64,000 bases of DNA. Source: UBA8752 sp002172485 (GTDB taxonomy: Bacteria > Bacteroidota > Bacteroidia > Flavobacteriales_D > Sanyastnellaceae). Where the stretch lies: positions 67,283 through 131,282 of the forward strand of contig JBELJZ010000004.1 in NCBI GenBank assembly GCA_042089915.1, in the 5' to 3' direction. Shown here in pieces: positions 17,886 to 26,830 of this stretch. The position numbers were made by a program, and so were the translations under genes. The first letter of the stretch is position 1, and the number at the start of each line of letters is the position of its first letter. Below the pieces are notes generated by a model, which was given only the letters and a program-made list of their open reading frames with translations, searched no databases and was not told the DNA's origin.

Positions 17886-17911
17886 TTGAACGTGAATTCT
17901 TCAGTTTCGTT

Positions 17912-20038
17912 TTATTCGGGCTTCGGAAGAAGCACTTTGCGGCTCAGCTTGAGTTTGCCGGAACGCGGGTCGCGGCCGGTCACCTTGAACTTGACGATGT
18001 CGCCTTCATTGATGACGTCGGATACTTGGTTCACGCGGTGGTGCTCCAACTCGGAGATGTGCAGGAGTCCGTCTTGACCTGGGATGATCTCCACGAACGC
18101 ACCGTATGGCATGACTGTTTTGACTGGGCCTTCGTAGATCTCGCCCACTTCCACCGTTGGGGGGAATGCGATGGCGCGAATCCGGGCCACTGCCGCGTCG
18201 ATCTTCTGCTTGTTGTCTCCAGAGACTTCCACGAGGCCTTTGCCGTCCGCATCCTCGATGGAAACGTTGGCGCCGGTCGTGTCCTGGATCTCGTTGATGA
18301 TTTTACCACCAGGGCCAATGATGGGGCCGATGGCTTCAGCAGGCACCTCGAAGGAGATGATCCGGGGCGCGTGGTCCTTGTAGTCCTCACGCGGCTGCTC
18401 CATGGTTTTCATCATCTCACCGAGGATGTGGGCGCGGCCCTCCTTGGCTTGAAGCAAGGCTTCCGTCAGTTGCTCGAAGGACAACCCCTTGATTTTGATG
18501 TCCATCTGGCAAGCGGTGATGCCTTCCGTGGTTCCCGTCACCTTGAAGTCCATGTCGCCGAGGTGGTCCTCGTCACCGAGGATGTCGCTCAGAACAGCGT
18601 ATTTGCCGGACTCCTTGTCGGTGATCAGGCCCATGGCGATGCCGCTCACAGGGCGCTTGATCGGCACGCCGCCATCCATGAGGGCGAGGGTACCGGCACA
18701 GACCGTGGCCATGGAGCTGGATCCGTTGGATTCGAGGATCTCGCTGACCAAGCGAATGGTGTATGGGCAATCGTCCACTGGCGGCAGCATGGGCTTGAGC
18801 GCGCGCAGGGCCAAGTTTCCGTGGCCAATCTCCCGGCGGCTCGTGCCGCGGATCGGACGGGCCTCACCTGTGGAGAACGGCGGGAAGTTGTAATGGAGGA
18901 GGAACTTCTCCGTCTTCTTCACCAAGGCGTTGTCGATGAGTTGCTCATCGTCCTTCGTTCCCAAGGTCAGGGTCGTCAGGCTCTGCGTCTCACCACGGGT
19001 GAAGATGGAGGAACCGTGCGGTCCCGGCAGGTAGTCCACCTCGCACCAGATGGGGCGGATGTCCTTGGTGCCACGACCGTCGAGGCGAATGCCCTCATTG
19101 AGGAGCAGGTCGCGAATGGCCTTCTTCTGGGTGGCCTTGAAGTAGTCGCGAAGCATGTACTGCTTGGCTGCCTTGTCCTCGTCGGACATGTCAGCAAGGA
19201 AGTCCTCTTTGACGGCCTTGAAGGTGGCGCCGCGCTCTTTCTTGGAACCGGCGTTCTTCGCTGCGTCGTAATACTTCTGGTAGCACGCGTCGTGAATGGC
19301 CTGCTTCAGGCTGTCATCCTGCTTCTCGTGCTCGTACTCCCGCTTGGGCGAGGAACCGGGCACTTCAGCGGCCATGTCGAGCTGAACCTGGCACTGCACC
19401 TTGATGGCAGCATGGGCTGCTTCGATGGCGCTGACCATTTCTTCCTCAGACACCTCGTTCATCTCCCCTTCCACCATCACGATGCTGTCCATGGAGCCGG
19501 CAATCATCATGTCGATGTCGGCTTCCTCAAACTGCTCATAGGTTGGGTTGATGACGAACTCCCCTCCGACACGGGCCACCCTCACTTCGGAGATGGGACC
19601 GTCGAACGGAATGTCGCTGACCGCCAGTGCTGCAGAAGCAGCGAGTCCCGCGAGGCTGTCCGGCATGTTCACCTTGTCGGCGGACATGAGCTGGATCATC
19701 ACTTGGGTTTCGGCGTGGTAGTCCTCAGGGAAGGTGGGGCGAAGGGCCCGGTCCACCAGGCGCATCACGAGCACTTCCGTGTCGCTGGGGCGCGCCTCGC
19801 GCTTGAAGAATCCGCCGGGGAACCGGCCGGTGGAAGCGTATTTCTCACGGTAATCGACCGTGAGCGGCAGGAAGTCCACGCCTTCTGAAGCGTCGTGGTT
19901 GCTGACGGCTGCAGCGAGCAGCATGGTGTCGCCTTGGCGCACGACCACACTTCCATGGGCCTGCTTGGCGAGTTTGCCCGTCTCAATCGTCACGGGCCGA
20001 CCATCACCGAGGTCGATGGTCTTGGTTACTACGTTCAT
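17912..20038 (-). CDS. pnp: Polyribonucleotide nucleotidyltransferase (PNPase)
   Basis: A 708-residue 3'-5' phosphorolytic exoribonuclease. Two RNase PH domains flank an alpha-helical domain; the first core has GDTMLLAAAVSN and GRFPGGFFKREARPSD, and the second core has FTRGETQSL and ISGIAMGLI. A KH domain (PAEAIGPIIGPGGKIINEIQ) and an S1 domain (PVKTVMPYGAFVEIIPGQDG) are at the C-terminus. The length is normal. It sits directly downstream of rpsO, the classic order, and probably shares that promoter. Confidence 0.97.
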   Translation of the reverse strand: MNVVTKTIDLGDGRPVTIETGKLAKQAHGSVVVRQGDTMLLAAAVSNHDASEGVDFLPLTVDYREKYASTGRFPGGFFKREARPSDTEVLVMRLVDRALRPTFPEDYHAETQVMIQLMSADKVNMPDSLAGLAASAALAVSDIPFDGPISEVRVARVGGEFVINPTYEQFEEADIDMMIAGSMDSIVMVEGEMNEVSEEEMVSAIEAAHAAIKVQCQVQLDMAAEVPGSSPKREYEHEKQDDSLKQAIHDACYQKYYDAAKNAGSKKERGATFKAVKEDFLADMSDEDKAAKQYMLRDYFKATQKKAIRDLLLNEGIRLDGRGTKDIRPIWCEVDYLPGPHGSSIFTRGETQSLTTLTLGTKDDEQLIDNALVKKTEKFLLHYNFPPFSTGEARPIRGTSRREIGHGNLALRALKPMLPPVDDCPYTIRLVSEILESNGSSSMATVCAGTLALMDGGVPIKRPVSGIAMGLITDKESGKYAVLSDILGDEDHLGDMDFKVTGTTEGITACQMDIKIKGLSFEQLTEALLQAKEGRAHILGEMMKTMEQPREDYKDHAPRIISFEVPAEAIGPIIGPGGKIINEIQDTTGANVSIEDADGKGLVEVSGDNKQKIDAAVARIRAIAFPPTVEVGEIYEGPVKTVMPYGAFVEIIPGQDGLLHISELEHHRVNQVSDVINEGDIVKFKVTGRDPRSGKLKLSRKVLLPKPE

Positions 20039-20070
20039 TTCCTAAAAGGAATTGCAAATCGGGCACTCGT

Positions 20071-20103
20071 AAATCCCGCCGGGCGTTTCCCGACGGTGGG
20101 TTT
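20071..20103 (-). other. Imperfect hairpin in the rpsO-pnp spacer
   Basis: A GC-rich imperfect inverted repeat (AAATCCCGCCGGG... to ...CCCGACGGTGGGTTT) fills the centre of the 127-base spacer. In other bacteria this spacer carries an RNase III-processed hairpin used for pnp autoregulation; a terminator is the alternative. The role here is inference. Confidence 0.4.
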
Positions 20104-20165
20104 GCGTCCTCGTTCACGACCGGGTGCCCATGCCGTGACGAATTCGTTGTCGTTGCCGAAGGGGA

Positions 20166-20435
20166 TCAGCGGCGGAGGCCGAGTTCCTGGACGATCGCGC
20201 GGTAACGCGTGATGTCCTTGGCTTTCAGGTAGTCGAGCAGGCGGCGGCGCTTGCCGACCATCGTGATGAGGGCACGCTGTGTGTTGGCGTCTTTGCGGTT
20301 GCCCTTCAGGTGCTCAGTCAAGTGAGCGATGCGGAAGGAGAACAGGGCGATTTGGCCTTCGGCGCTGCCGGTGTCCTGGGCGTTCTTGCCATACTTGGCG
20401 AAGAACTCTTGCTTTTTCTCGGGTGTGAGGTACAT
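20166..20435 (-). CDS. rpsO: 30S ribosomal protein S15
   Basis: An 89-residue protein of exactly the usual length. It shows the family signature GSAEGQIALFSFRIAHLTEHL followed by KDANTQRALITMVGKRRRLLDYL, which binds the 16S rRNA central domain. The start is ATG 20435; the open frame upstream is leader sequence. A full promoter lies about 50-80 bases upstream. Confidence 0.97.
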   Translation of the reverse strand: MYLTPEKKQEFFAKYGKNAQDTGSAEGQIALFSFRIAHLTEHLKGNRKDANTQRALITMVGKRRRLLDYLKAKDITRYRAIVQELGLRR

Positions 20436-20482
20436 GTGGAAATCTCTAGGATGTTCTGAATGCGACCTGATTTTCAGGTGTG

Positions 20483-20513
20483 CAAAAGTAGGGTGACCAG
20501 CTGAGGATGGCAA
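20483..20513 (-). promoter_or_regulatory. Promoter of rpsO (-pnp)
   Basis: On the minus strand, TTG (20513-20511), a 20-base spacer, then TACTTTTG (20490-20483). This is an exact fit to the Bacteroidota -33/-7 consensus. The predicted start lies roughly 40 bases upstream of the rpsO ATG. Confidence 0.8.
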
Positions 20514-20530
20514 GCCTTTCGGCCTCAGTC

Positions 20531-21436
20531 TCAGTCGACGAGCATGCCAGTCAAGGTGGACAGCTCTTCTTGCAGTTTCCCGCGGTGCACAATGCGATCG
20601 ACGAAGCCGTGCTCCAGCAAAAATTCGGACCGCTGGAATCCAGCGGGCAGGTCTTTACCAATGGTCTCCTTGACCACACGTGGGCCAGCAAAACCAATCA
20701 AGGCATTGGGCTCTGCGATGTGCAGGTCGCCCAGCATGGCGAATGACGCCGTCACACCGCCCGTGGTGGGGTCTGTCAGAATGCAGATGTAGGGCAAGCC
20801 TGCTTTGGCGAGCAAGCTGAGGCGCGCGCTGGTCTTGGCCATCTGCATCAGCGACAAGCCAGCCTCCATCATGCGTGCGCCTCCACTCTTGGTGATGCAG
20901 ACGAAGGGCAGGCCGTTCTTGATGGCGTAATCGATGCCGCGGGCCATCTTCTCCCCCACCACGGAGCCCATGGACCCGCCGATGAAGCTGAAGTCCATGC
21001 TGCAAATGACCATTGGCCGACCGCCGACTTCACCGACGCCCGTTCGGATGGCATCCTTGAGGCCGGTTTTTTCCTGTGAAGCTTGGAGACGGTCTTCGTA
21101 GGCTTTCGTGTCCTTGAATTCCAGCGGATTGGCAGACGTCATCTTCGCTTGAAGCTCGCGGAACTTGCCGCCGTCAAACAAAAAGCTGAAGTACTCCTTG
21201 GACCCGATTCGCTCGTGGTGGTCACAATGCGGACAGACCCAGAGGTTGTCCTCGTGCTCCTTTCGAGCGGTCACCGTTTTGCAAGACGGGCACTTGTACC
21301 AATTGCCTTCTGGAATTTCCTTTTTCTCGGCCGTCTTCGTCGTGATGCCTTCCTTCATGCGCCGAAACCAGCCAAGGCCAGTATCGTTCTGCGCATCGTC
21401 TTTGCGCTGGGCGGGTTGGGGTTGCTTCTCTGACAT
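20531..21436 (-). CDS. accD: Acetyl-CoA carboxylase, carboxyltransferase subunit beta
   Basis: A 301-residue subunit of acetyl-CoA carboxylase, the first step of fatty acid synthesis; it pairs with AccA. The N-terminal zinc ribbon has Cys49, Cys52, Cys68 and Cys71 (KCPSCK and VCPHCD). The crotonase-like core includes MDFSFIGGSMGSVVGEKMAR and SGGARMMEAGLSLMQMAK, with TDPTTGGVTASFAMLGD forming the CoA/biotin site. The long upstream frame is antisense or out of family. ATG 21436 is the right start; an exact -7 box precedes it by eight bases. Confidence 0.96.
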   Translation of the reverse strand: MSEKQPQPAQRKDDAQNDTGLGWFRRMKEGITTKTAEKKEIPEGNWYKCPSCKTVTARKEHEDNLWVCPHCDHHERIGSKEYFSFLFDGGKFRELQAKMTSANPLEFKDTKAYEDRLQASQEKTGLKDAIRTGVGEVGGRPMVICSMDFSFIGGSMGSVVGEKMARGIDYAIKNGLPFVCITKSGGARMMEAGLSLMQMAKTSARLSLLAKAGLPYICILTDPTTGGVTASFAMLGDLHIAEPNALIGFAGPRVVKETIGKDLPAGFQRSEFLLEHGFVDRIVHRGKLQEELSTLTGMLVD

Positions 21437-21444
21437 GTGGGTGT

Positions 21445-21452
21445 CAAAGGTA
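21445..21452 (-). promoter_or_regulatory. -7 promoter element (TACCTTTG) for accD
   Basis: An exact TAnnTTTG on the minus strand, eight bases before the accD ATG, in the 23-base gap after the outer-membrane protein gene. There is no TTG 20 bases further up. It implies accD can be transcribed separately with almost no 5' leader. Confidence 0.55.
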
Positions 21453-21459
21453 CGCGCCC

Positions 21460-23751
21460 TCAGAAAGGAAGGGACACGGCGGGATGAATCCGCCAACGCA
21501 CCATTGTGGGTGACATGCCTTCTGGCCAACGGACAGGACGTGCAGCGTCGCAACGGAGCAGGAAGTACCCGAAGTCCAGCCGCACCCCTGCTCCTGCGCT
21601 GACCCCCAGTTCCCGTGGGAAACGCCGCCATTCGAAATGCGCCAATGGTTGTGCTTCGTCGGCCTGGACCATCCAGATGTTGCCCGCATCGACGAAGGCC
21701 GCAAGCTGAATCCAGTCGTTGATAAAATGCCGGGCTTCCACATTGGCTTCCAGCCGAACATCGCCCCGTACGTTGACGCCCTGCTCCCCTGCTCCTCCGG
21801 GTCCCAGCCCCAATGCGCGCCATCCTCGAAGGCTGTTGGGCCCGCCCACATAAAACTGTTTCTCCAATGGAGGTGCAGAGCCCGCAATGCTGGAAGAAAC
21901 CACCCCGGTATACAGGCGGGCGTGTAGCCCGTTGCGGTTGTTGCGCAGCCAATCCCACCGCAGATCCAGAACCCAGCGCGAGTAGCGAGCGACTTGAACC
22001 TCGCTGCCTGATCCGAGCAAGCTTGGCAGGGGGATTGCAGTTTCCACAGGAGACCGGGCATCCAAAGCGTGAAACAGGTGGCCTGCGGCTTCAGCTTCGA
22101 GGTGAAGCCTGAACCGGATTCCGTTGGCGCGTTGGCTCGGCTGCAACCACCAGCTCAATCCACTGGCAAAGAGTGCACGAGATTCGAATGACGACACAAG
22201 AAACCCGGAACCGATGTCATTCAATTCCTGAACGAAGCCCGGTTGCAGTCGACTCGCGGTCATGGCCAGTTCGAACGGGCGAAGTTCAAGTTTGGATCCG
22301 GTGGCCGGGTTTTCAATGAATTGCTCCACCAACCCGACCTGGATGAAGGTTCGGCTGAATTTGGGGCGATTCTCATCTCGCCACTGCAAGGAGAGGCGGC
22401 TTTGGGGGCGGTTGGATTGGCTGAACCGCTGCGGGCCAAAGGGAATGAGCCTCCGGGTCGCGTATTCGATGCCGGCGGAGAGCACCCGTGAATTCAGGAA
22501 CGGCTCCGTGGTGCCGGCAACGCTGTCGCTTCCGAGATATGGGGTCACCGTCTCCAAACCGGCTTGCAGATTGAGGTTCAACTCTTCGGCGCTCCTCCGA
22601 AAGTCGACCTGACTGTAAGTCCATTGGATTTCTCCTCCCGGACCTTGCCTGGATGTCAGTCCCCCCTTGACCCGCATCACCTGTTTGGGGGCAGGAAGAA
22701 TGCGATACACTGCGCCAAGTTGCCGCTCTCGCATGCTGGTGCTGTCCAGCAAACGGACCAATTCCAAGTCGACCCTTTCCGCCATGGGCAATGAACGAAG
22801 CCGTTGCCGGGTGTCGGTCAGTCGCTTTGGGTCAAACAAGTCGCCCGGTTCCACGAGCACATTGCGTTCCAGAATGCGGATGTCCCGTGCAGGTGGCGTG
22901 CGCCACAAGATCCCGTTTTCTTGACGGGTCGTCAGTCCTGATGTGGTATCTGGCCAACTGACCGTGACCTCCGCAATGCGGCTGATCCGATGGGGTCGCA
23001 CGATGCCGGCAGCCCGGGAAGGCAAAAGACGGACCGACATGTCAGCCAGCCCCGTCGCCCGACTTCCCGCGGTGTCCAGGTCCACCGTCATGTGTTCCGC
23101 GAGAAACCCATACCAGCCCGCACCCTGCAACATGGACGCCACCTCGCTCCGGGTGCGGTCCATGGCGTCGAGGTCCATCCACCTTCCTTCCCAAGCCTTC
23201 CACTCCCCTTGTACTCGGGACATCGCAACCTCTGAGAGTCCACTGCCTTGGTCCTCCACCACCACCTGTCCGATGGCCAGCCTTCGGCCCGGGTCCAAGG
23301 CCACCTGCAAGGTGATGTGCGGCCCTTGGACCACCGTGTCCATCTGGATGTTGCCGTCTAGAAACCCCTGTCGTTGGAGTTGCGCGGACATCCAAACTTG
23401 GGATTGCACCAGTGAAAGCGGGTCGAATGGTGTTGCCGAACCCGTCGGGGGAACCCCATCGGAGGCGAGGCGACGCTCCCACTGGCCCGTGATCCGCGCG
23501 AGATGATGTCGCCAAGGAACGCCGAGCAACCGTTCAGGTGCGCGCAGGCTCATGGCCGGGTCCAGCCGCGTCTTCCATTCAGACAGCGCCATGCCGCCTT
23601 GGTCTTGGGGGGTGGGGTTCAACGACCAATTCGTTCGCCACACCAAGGGATCAGTGTCGGTCTGCCCCATGGTGGCGAGTGGCAGCCACAAAAAGAATGC
23701 GAGATGGGCCCACGCACGCGTTCTTCCGCTGGGCGATATTGCACCTTCCAT
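21460..23751 (-). CDS. Omp85-superfamily outer-membrane protein (BamA/TamA-like)
   Basis: A 763-residue exported protein with a signal peptide (HLAFFLWLPLATMGQ) and repeated POTRA-like periplasmic segments in the first half (RRLAIGQVVVEDQGSG; ERNVLVEPGDLFDPKRLTDT is the clearest). The C-terminal beta-barrel of the surface-antigen type includes QFYVGGPNSLRGWRALGLGP, equivalent to the family's (V/I)RG-(F/Y) loop. The chain ends in phenylalanine, as outer-membrane barrels do. It may help insert or secrete outer-membrane proteins; the client is unknown. The chosen ATG at 23751 shares the bases CATG with the divergent RNA methyltransferase start; an upstream start near 23841 cannot be ruled out. 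Confidence 0.85.
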   Translation of the reverse strand: MEGAISPSGRTRAWAHLAFFLWLPLATMGQTDTDPLVWRTNWSLNPTPQDQGGMALSEWKTRLDPAMSLRAPERLLGVPWRHHLARITGQWERRLASDGVPPTGSATPFDPLSLVQSQVWMSAQLQRQGFLDGNIQMDTVVQGPHITLQVALDPGRRLAIGQVVVEDQGSGLSEVAMSRVQGEWKAWEGRWMDLDAMDRTRSEVASMLQGAGWYGFLAEHMTVDLDTAGSRATGLADMSVRLLPSRAAGIVRPHRISRIAEVTVSWPDTTSGLTTRQENGILWRTPPARDIRILERNVLVEPGDLFDPKRLTDTRQRLRSLPMAERVDLELVRLLDSTSMRERQLGAVYRILPAPKQVMRVKGGLTSRQGPGGEIQWTYSQVDFRRSAEELNLNLQAGLETVTPYLGSDSVAGTTEPFLNSRVLSAGIEYATRRLIPFGPQRFSQSNRPQSRLSLQWRDENRPKFSRTFIQVGLVEQFIENPATGSKLELRPFELAMTASRLQPGFVQELNDIGSGFLVSSFESRALFASGLSWWLQPSQRANGIRFRLHLEAEAAGHLFHALDARSPVETAIPLPSLLGSGSEVQVARYSRWVLDLRWDWLRNNRNGLHARLYTGVVSSSIAGSAPPLEKQFYVGGPNSLRGWRALGLGPGGAGEQGVNVRGDVRLEANVEARHFINDWIQLAAFVDAGNIWMVQADEAQPLAHFEWRRFPRELGVSAGAGVRLDFGYFLLRCDAARPVRWPEGMSPTMVRWRIHPAVSLPF

Positions 23752-24535
23752 GCTGACCCGCAACGAGATCCTGTATATCCGCAGCCTGCGTGACCGAAAC
23801 ACCCGCATTTCAGAGCGGAAGTTCGTGGTTGAAGGGCACAAATGCGTCGATGAAGCGTTGCGTTCCGGTTGGGAGGTTCATGGGCTTTTTGCAACGGAAG
23901 CTGCCATGGGCTCAGTGACAGGGGATGCGGCGCCTGTTTCCTCCAAGGAGATGGACCGCATGAGTGCGTTCAAATCCCCTCCTGGCGTCCTCGCCGTGGT
24001 GGAGATGCCCGACGACACGAACATGTCCGCCCATGATTGGGTCGGCGAGTCAGATGCAGCCTTTGGTTTGGCGCTGGATGGATTGTCAGATCCCGGCAAC
24101 CTTGGAACCTTGTTGCGCACAGCCGATTGGCTGGGAATCCAGGGGGTTTGGGCGTCGCCAAGGGTGGTGGATGCCTTCAATCCAAAGGTGGTTCAGGCCT
24201 CCATGGGCGCCGTGTTTCGGGTTCAAGTTTGGAGGTGTGAATTGGCCACACATTTGACTGCGTTGCGCGAAGCCGGGGCATTGGTGTACGGCATGGACAT
24301 GGCGGGGCAAGACGCATGGGCCATGCCTGGCACGCCGGGCTCTCCCAGTCCTTGGGTGGCCGTGTTGGGCAGTGAGAGCCATGGTTTGTCTCCGGAGGTC
24401 ATGTCCACTTGCACGGAGCAGATCCACATTCCCGGACGAGGAGGCAGTGAGTCACTCAATGCCACCATGGCGGCGGGAATGGTCCTGGGGGAATGGGGAG
24501 CGCGACTTCACCGTCAATCCAGCGCGTCCCGCTGA
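23750..24535 (+). CDS. TrmH/SpoU-family RNA 2'-O-methyltransferase
   Basis: A 261-residue SPOUT enzyme. An N-terminal substrate-binding domain (RNTRISERKFVVEGHKCVDE) is followed by the three knot motifs: LSDPGNLGTLLRTADWLG at 113-130 (motif 1 with the catalytic Arg), VLGSESHGLSPEV near 205 (motif 2) and IPGRGGSESLNATMAAG near 227 (motif 3). It 2'-O-methylates a tRNA or rRNA ribose using a knotted SAM site; the exact target is not evident. The frame is open upstream of 23750, but that part is antisense to the outer-membrane protein. Confidence 0.93.
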   Translation: MLTRNEILYIRSLRDRNTRISERKFVVEGHKCVDEALRSGWEVHGLFATEAAMGSVTGDAAPVSSKEMDRMSAFKSPPGVLAVVEMPDDTNMSAHDWVGESDAAFGLALDGLSDPGNLGTLLRTADWLGIQGVWASPRVVDAFNPKVVQASMGAVFRVQVWRCELATHLTALREAGALVYGMDMAGQDAWAMPGTPGSPSPWVAVLGSESHGLSPEVMSTCTEQIHIPGRGGSESLNATMAAGMVLGEWGARLHRQSSASR

Positions 24536-25527
24536 ACCTCACGATAGACCTCGGCAAACAGCCTCCTACCCTGTACCGGGTCGAAGTCCATTCGCCAAGC
24601 CTCCAATTGCCGGCGACACACTTCCCAGCGGGCATGAAAGTCGGCGCGTTCAATGGGGTGACGGTCTGAGCCCAAGGTCTGGAGTGCAGCATCTGCCCAT
24701 TGGCCCCGGGCATGAAGTTGGGCCATGGCCTGGTCCATTCGGGTGGCGGCTTGAGGCCAACTCTCTTTTCCGTCTAGACTACTCAAGTCCACGGGTTCTC
24801 CTTCCGCAAGATGTACACCTCCCTTCCAACCGAGCAGGCCTTCGCGCATGCTCCATTCGTCGTCATCGGGCGCCTTGTCGCCAGTCAATTTCTCCTTGAC
24901 GAGACGGGCATCACACGGATTGACATCGTACCGGATCGCCAGCGGCCGAACCAACCCGCTCAACGCAGCCGCGCCGTGCGACTCCCCTCCCATGGACAAG
25001 CCCAACATGCGCAACAAAGCTGAATGGGTGGCGTCCACACCGCTTTTTGCCCTACCTGGCGCTTGGGCAATCCACACGTGCCCACCATTTGCAATGATCT
25101 CGGCGATGTCTTCGCTCAATTGCTTCTGCTGAAGCAATGCGGCCCTGCCGGTCAAGGAACGGTCGATGAACAGGGCTTTATTCCGGGCCATGAGTTCTTT
25201 CACCCAAGGTTTGTTCGCGAGGTTGGTTCCGAGCACAATGTGGGTGGTCGGCCGTCCGGCTTCCACCCGCGACAGATTGTACAAGGCGGGGTCGCAAACG
25301 ATGTCGCGGTGCGTGCTCAACACGATGCCCGGAGGGTCTTCGACAGCCAACCGGGCCTCCATTCCCGACGTCGTCTCTTTCACCAGCCAGCGCACGAAAG
25401 GCAGGCTCCCATCGCGCTGGATGTTGTCCATGACCAAGGGGAGTTGAACCCCCATTCCACGCAGCATGTCCACGAGGCGGGTCATCTCGGGCGTTTGAAG
25501 AAATGCGTTCAGGTCGCGGAATTGCAC
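24514..25527 (-). CDS. 1-acyl-sn-glycerol-3-phosphate acyltransferase-like protein
   Basis: A 337-residue acyltransferase of the PlsC/GPAT group. The HX4D catalytic motif is STHRDIVCD at about residues 71-79. It is followed by a glycerol-phosphate binding stretch (NKALFIDRSLTGRAALLQ) and a GGHVWIAQAPGRAKSG segment that corresponds to the family's EGTRS region. It probably acylates a lysophospholipid or related acceptor at the membrane; the specific step is not certain. The start codon is GTG at 25527, 34 bases from the divergent helicase. Its 3' end overlaps the RNA methyltransferase by 22 bases. Confidence 0.82.
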   Translation of the reverse strand: MQFRDLNAFLQTPEMTRLVDMLRGMGVQLPLVMDNIQRDGSLPFVRWLVKETTSGMEARLAVEDPPGIVLSTHRDIVCDPALYNLSRVEAGRPTTHIVLGTNLANKPWVKELMARNKALFIDRSLTGRAALLQQKQLSEDIAEIIANGGHVWIAQAPGRAKSGVDATHSALLRMLGLSMGGESHGAAALSGLVRPLAIRYDVNPCDARLVKEKLTGDKAPDDDEWSMREGLLGWKGGVHLAEGEPVDLSSLDGKESWPQAATRMDQAMAQLHARGQWADAALQTLGSDRHPIERADFHARWEVCRRQLEAWRMDFDPVQGRRLFAEVYREVQRDALD

Positions 25528-25561
25528 ACCTCAAAGGAACGGCATGCGGTTACTTTGTGCC

Positions 25562-26830
25562 ATGACGTTCTCCGAACTCAAGGTCACAAGACAATATTTG
25601 GACGCCTTGGATGACATGGGCATCACTTCGCCCACGGAGATCCAGCAAAAGGCCATTCCCAAGATTCGCGCGGGACAGGACGTCATTGGCATTGCTCAAA
25701 CCGGGACAGGAAAGACCTTGGCTTTTCTGCTGCCGATCATGGGGATGTTGTCCCACGCTCAAGGCCAGGGACCGCGGTGCGTGATCCTGACCCCCGCAAA
25801 AGAATTGGCATTGCAAATCGCAGATGTGGCGAAACGGCTTGCGGCCCGCACGGATTTGAGGGTCGATGTGGTCTACGGCGGCGTGGGTCACAGGGCCCAG
25901 CAGCAGCGCCTCGAGGCCGGAGTCGACTTGGTGGTGGCCACGCCGGGGCGATTCATGGAGCTCTACTTGCGACAGGCGTTCAACACGAAATCCATCCAAC
26001 ACCTGGTGCTGGACGAAGCTGACCGGATGATGGACCTGGGGTTCATGCCGCAGCTTCGAAAGCTCCTTGAGATTCTGCCCACCAAGCGACAAAACCTGTT
26101 GTTCTCTGCGACCTATCCCCCGAAGACGGAAGCCATGGCCGACGAGTTCTTGCTGTGGCCAACCCGGGTGGAGGCTTCTCCGCAGAGTACCCCCGTTGAA
26201 ACGGTGAGCCAGTCGGGATTCCGAGCCGACAATTTCGGGACGAAGCTCAACCTTCTCGAGCACGTCCTCCAGCAGGAAGATTTGGGCACGCAGGCTTTGT
26301 TGTTCGTTCGAGAAAAGGACCAAGCCGAGCGCATCGGTCAGCGCATTTTCGAGAAGGTCACCCGCTCTGTACGGACTTTGCATGCCAATAAGGGACAGAA
26401 CAGTCGGATTCACGCCATGGAGGAATTCAAGGCTGGAGAGCTTCAAATCTTGGTCGCCACCGATGTGGCCAGCCGAGGAATTGACGTCCCCCAATTGGAT
26501 TTGGTCATCAACGTCACCGTTCCGCGGGACCCCCACGATTACATCCACCGCATTGGACGTACAGGCAGGGCCATGCGGACTGGACGTGCCATCACCTTCA
26601 TTGACCCCAGCGAAAAGGCGGCATTGAAGCGCATCGAAGGGTTGCTGGGGAAACCCATGGACATTGCTCCATTGCCGGAAAACGTCGTGGTGGAAGCCAC
26701 ACCCAAATGGGAGGCGCAGGCCATGGCGCGGGCGGTGGACCGAGAAAAGCGCAAAGCCGACCCCAATTTCAAGGGGGCGTTCCACGAGAAAAAGCGGAAG
26801 CCTGGTGGCGGACGGCGCCGGCGACGTTGA
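25562..26830 (+). CDS. DEAD-box ATP-dependent RNA helicase
   Basis: A 422-residue helicase with all motifs: a Q-motif region (FSELKVTRQYLDAL and PTEIQQKAIP), AQTGTGKT (motif I, near residue 45), PAKELALQ (Ia), TPGRF (Ib), DEAD (II, near 152), SAT (III), then in domain 2 ATDVASRGID (V) and HRIGRTGR (VI, near 329). A basic tail ending KPGGGRRRRR suggests non-specific RNA binding, as in RhlE/CsdA types. It may act in ribosome assembly or cold adaptation. The ATG at 25562 follows TTACTTTG by four bases, a candidate leaderless start. Confidence 0.95.
   Translation: MTFSELKVTRQYLDALDDMGITSPTEIQQKAIPKIRAGQDVIGIAQTGTGKTLAFLLPIMGMLSHAQGQGPRCVILTPAKELALQIADVAKRLAARTDLRVDVVYGGVGHRAQQQRLEAGVDLVVATPGRFMELYLRQAFNTKSIQHLVLDEADRMMDLGFMPQLRKLLEILPTKRQNLLFSATYPPKTEAMADEFLLWPTRVEASPQSTPVETVSQSGFRADNFGTKLNLLEHVLQQEDLGTQALLFVREKDQAERIGQRIFEKVTRSVRTLHANKGQNSRIHAMEEFKAGELQILVATDVASRGIDVPQLDLVINVTVPRDPHDYIHRIGRTGRAMRTGRAITFIDPSEKAALKRIEGLLGKPMDIAPLPENVVVEATPKWEAQAMARAVDREKRKADPNFKGAFHEKKRKPGGGRRRRR

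Noticed and set aside
17846..19888. 680-codon open frame on the plus strand opposite pnp
   Set aside because: It is the antisense shadow of a certain pnp gene; its His/Val/Leu-rich translation has no domain logic and reflects GC-biased third positions.
25550..26785. 411-codon frame opposite the DEAD-box helicase
   Set aside because: The helicase has all canonical motifs; the antisense frame has none.
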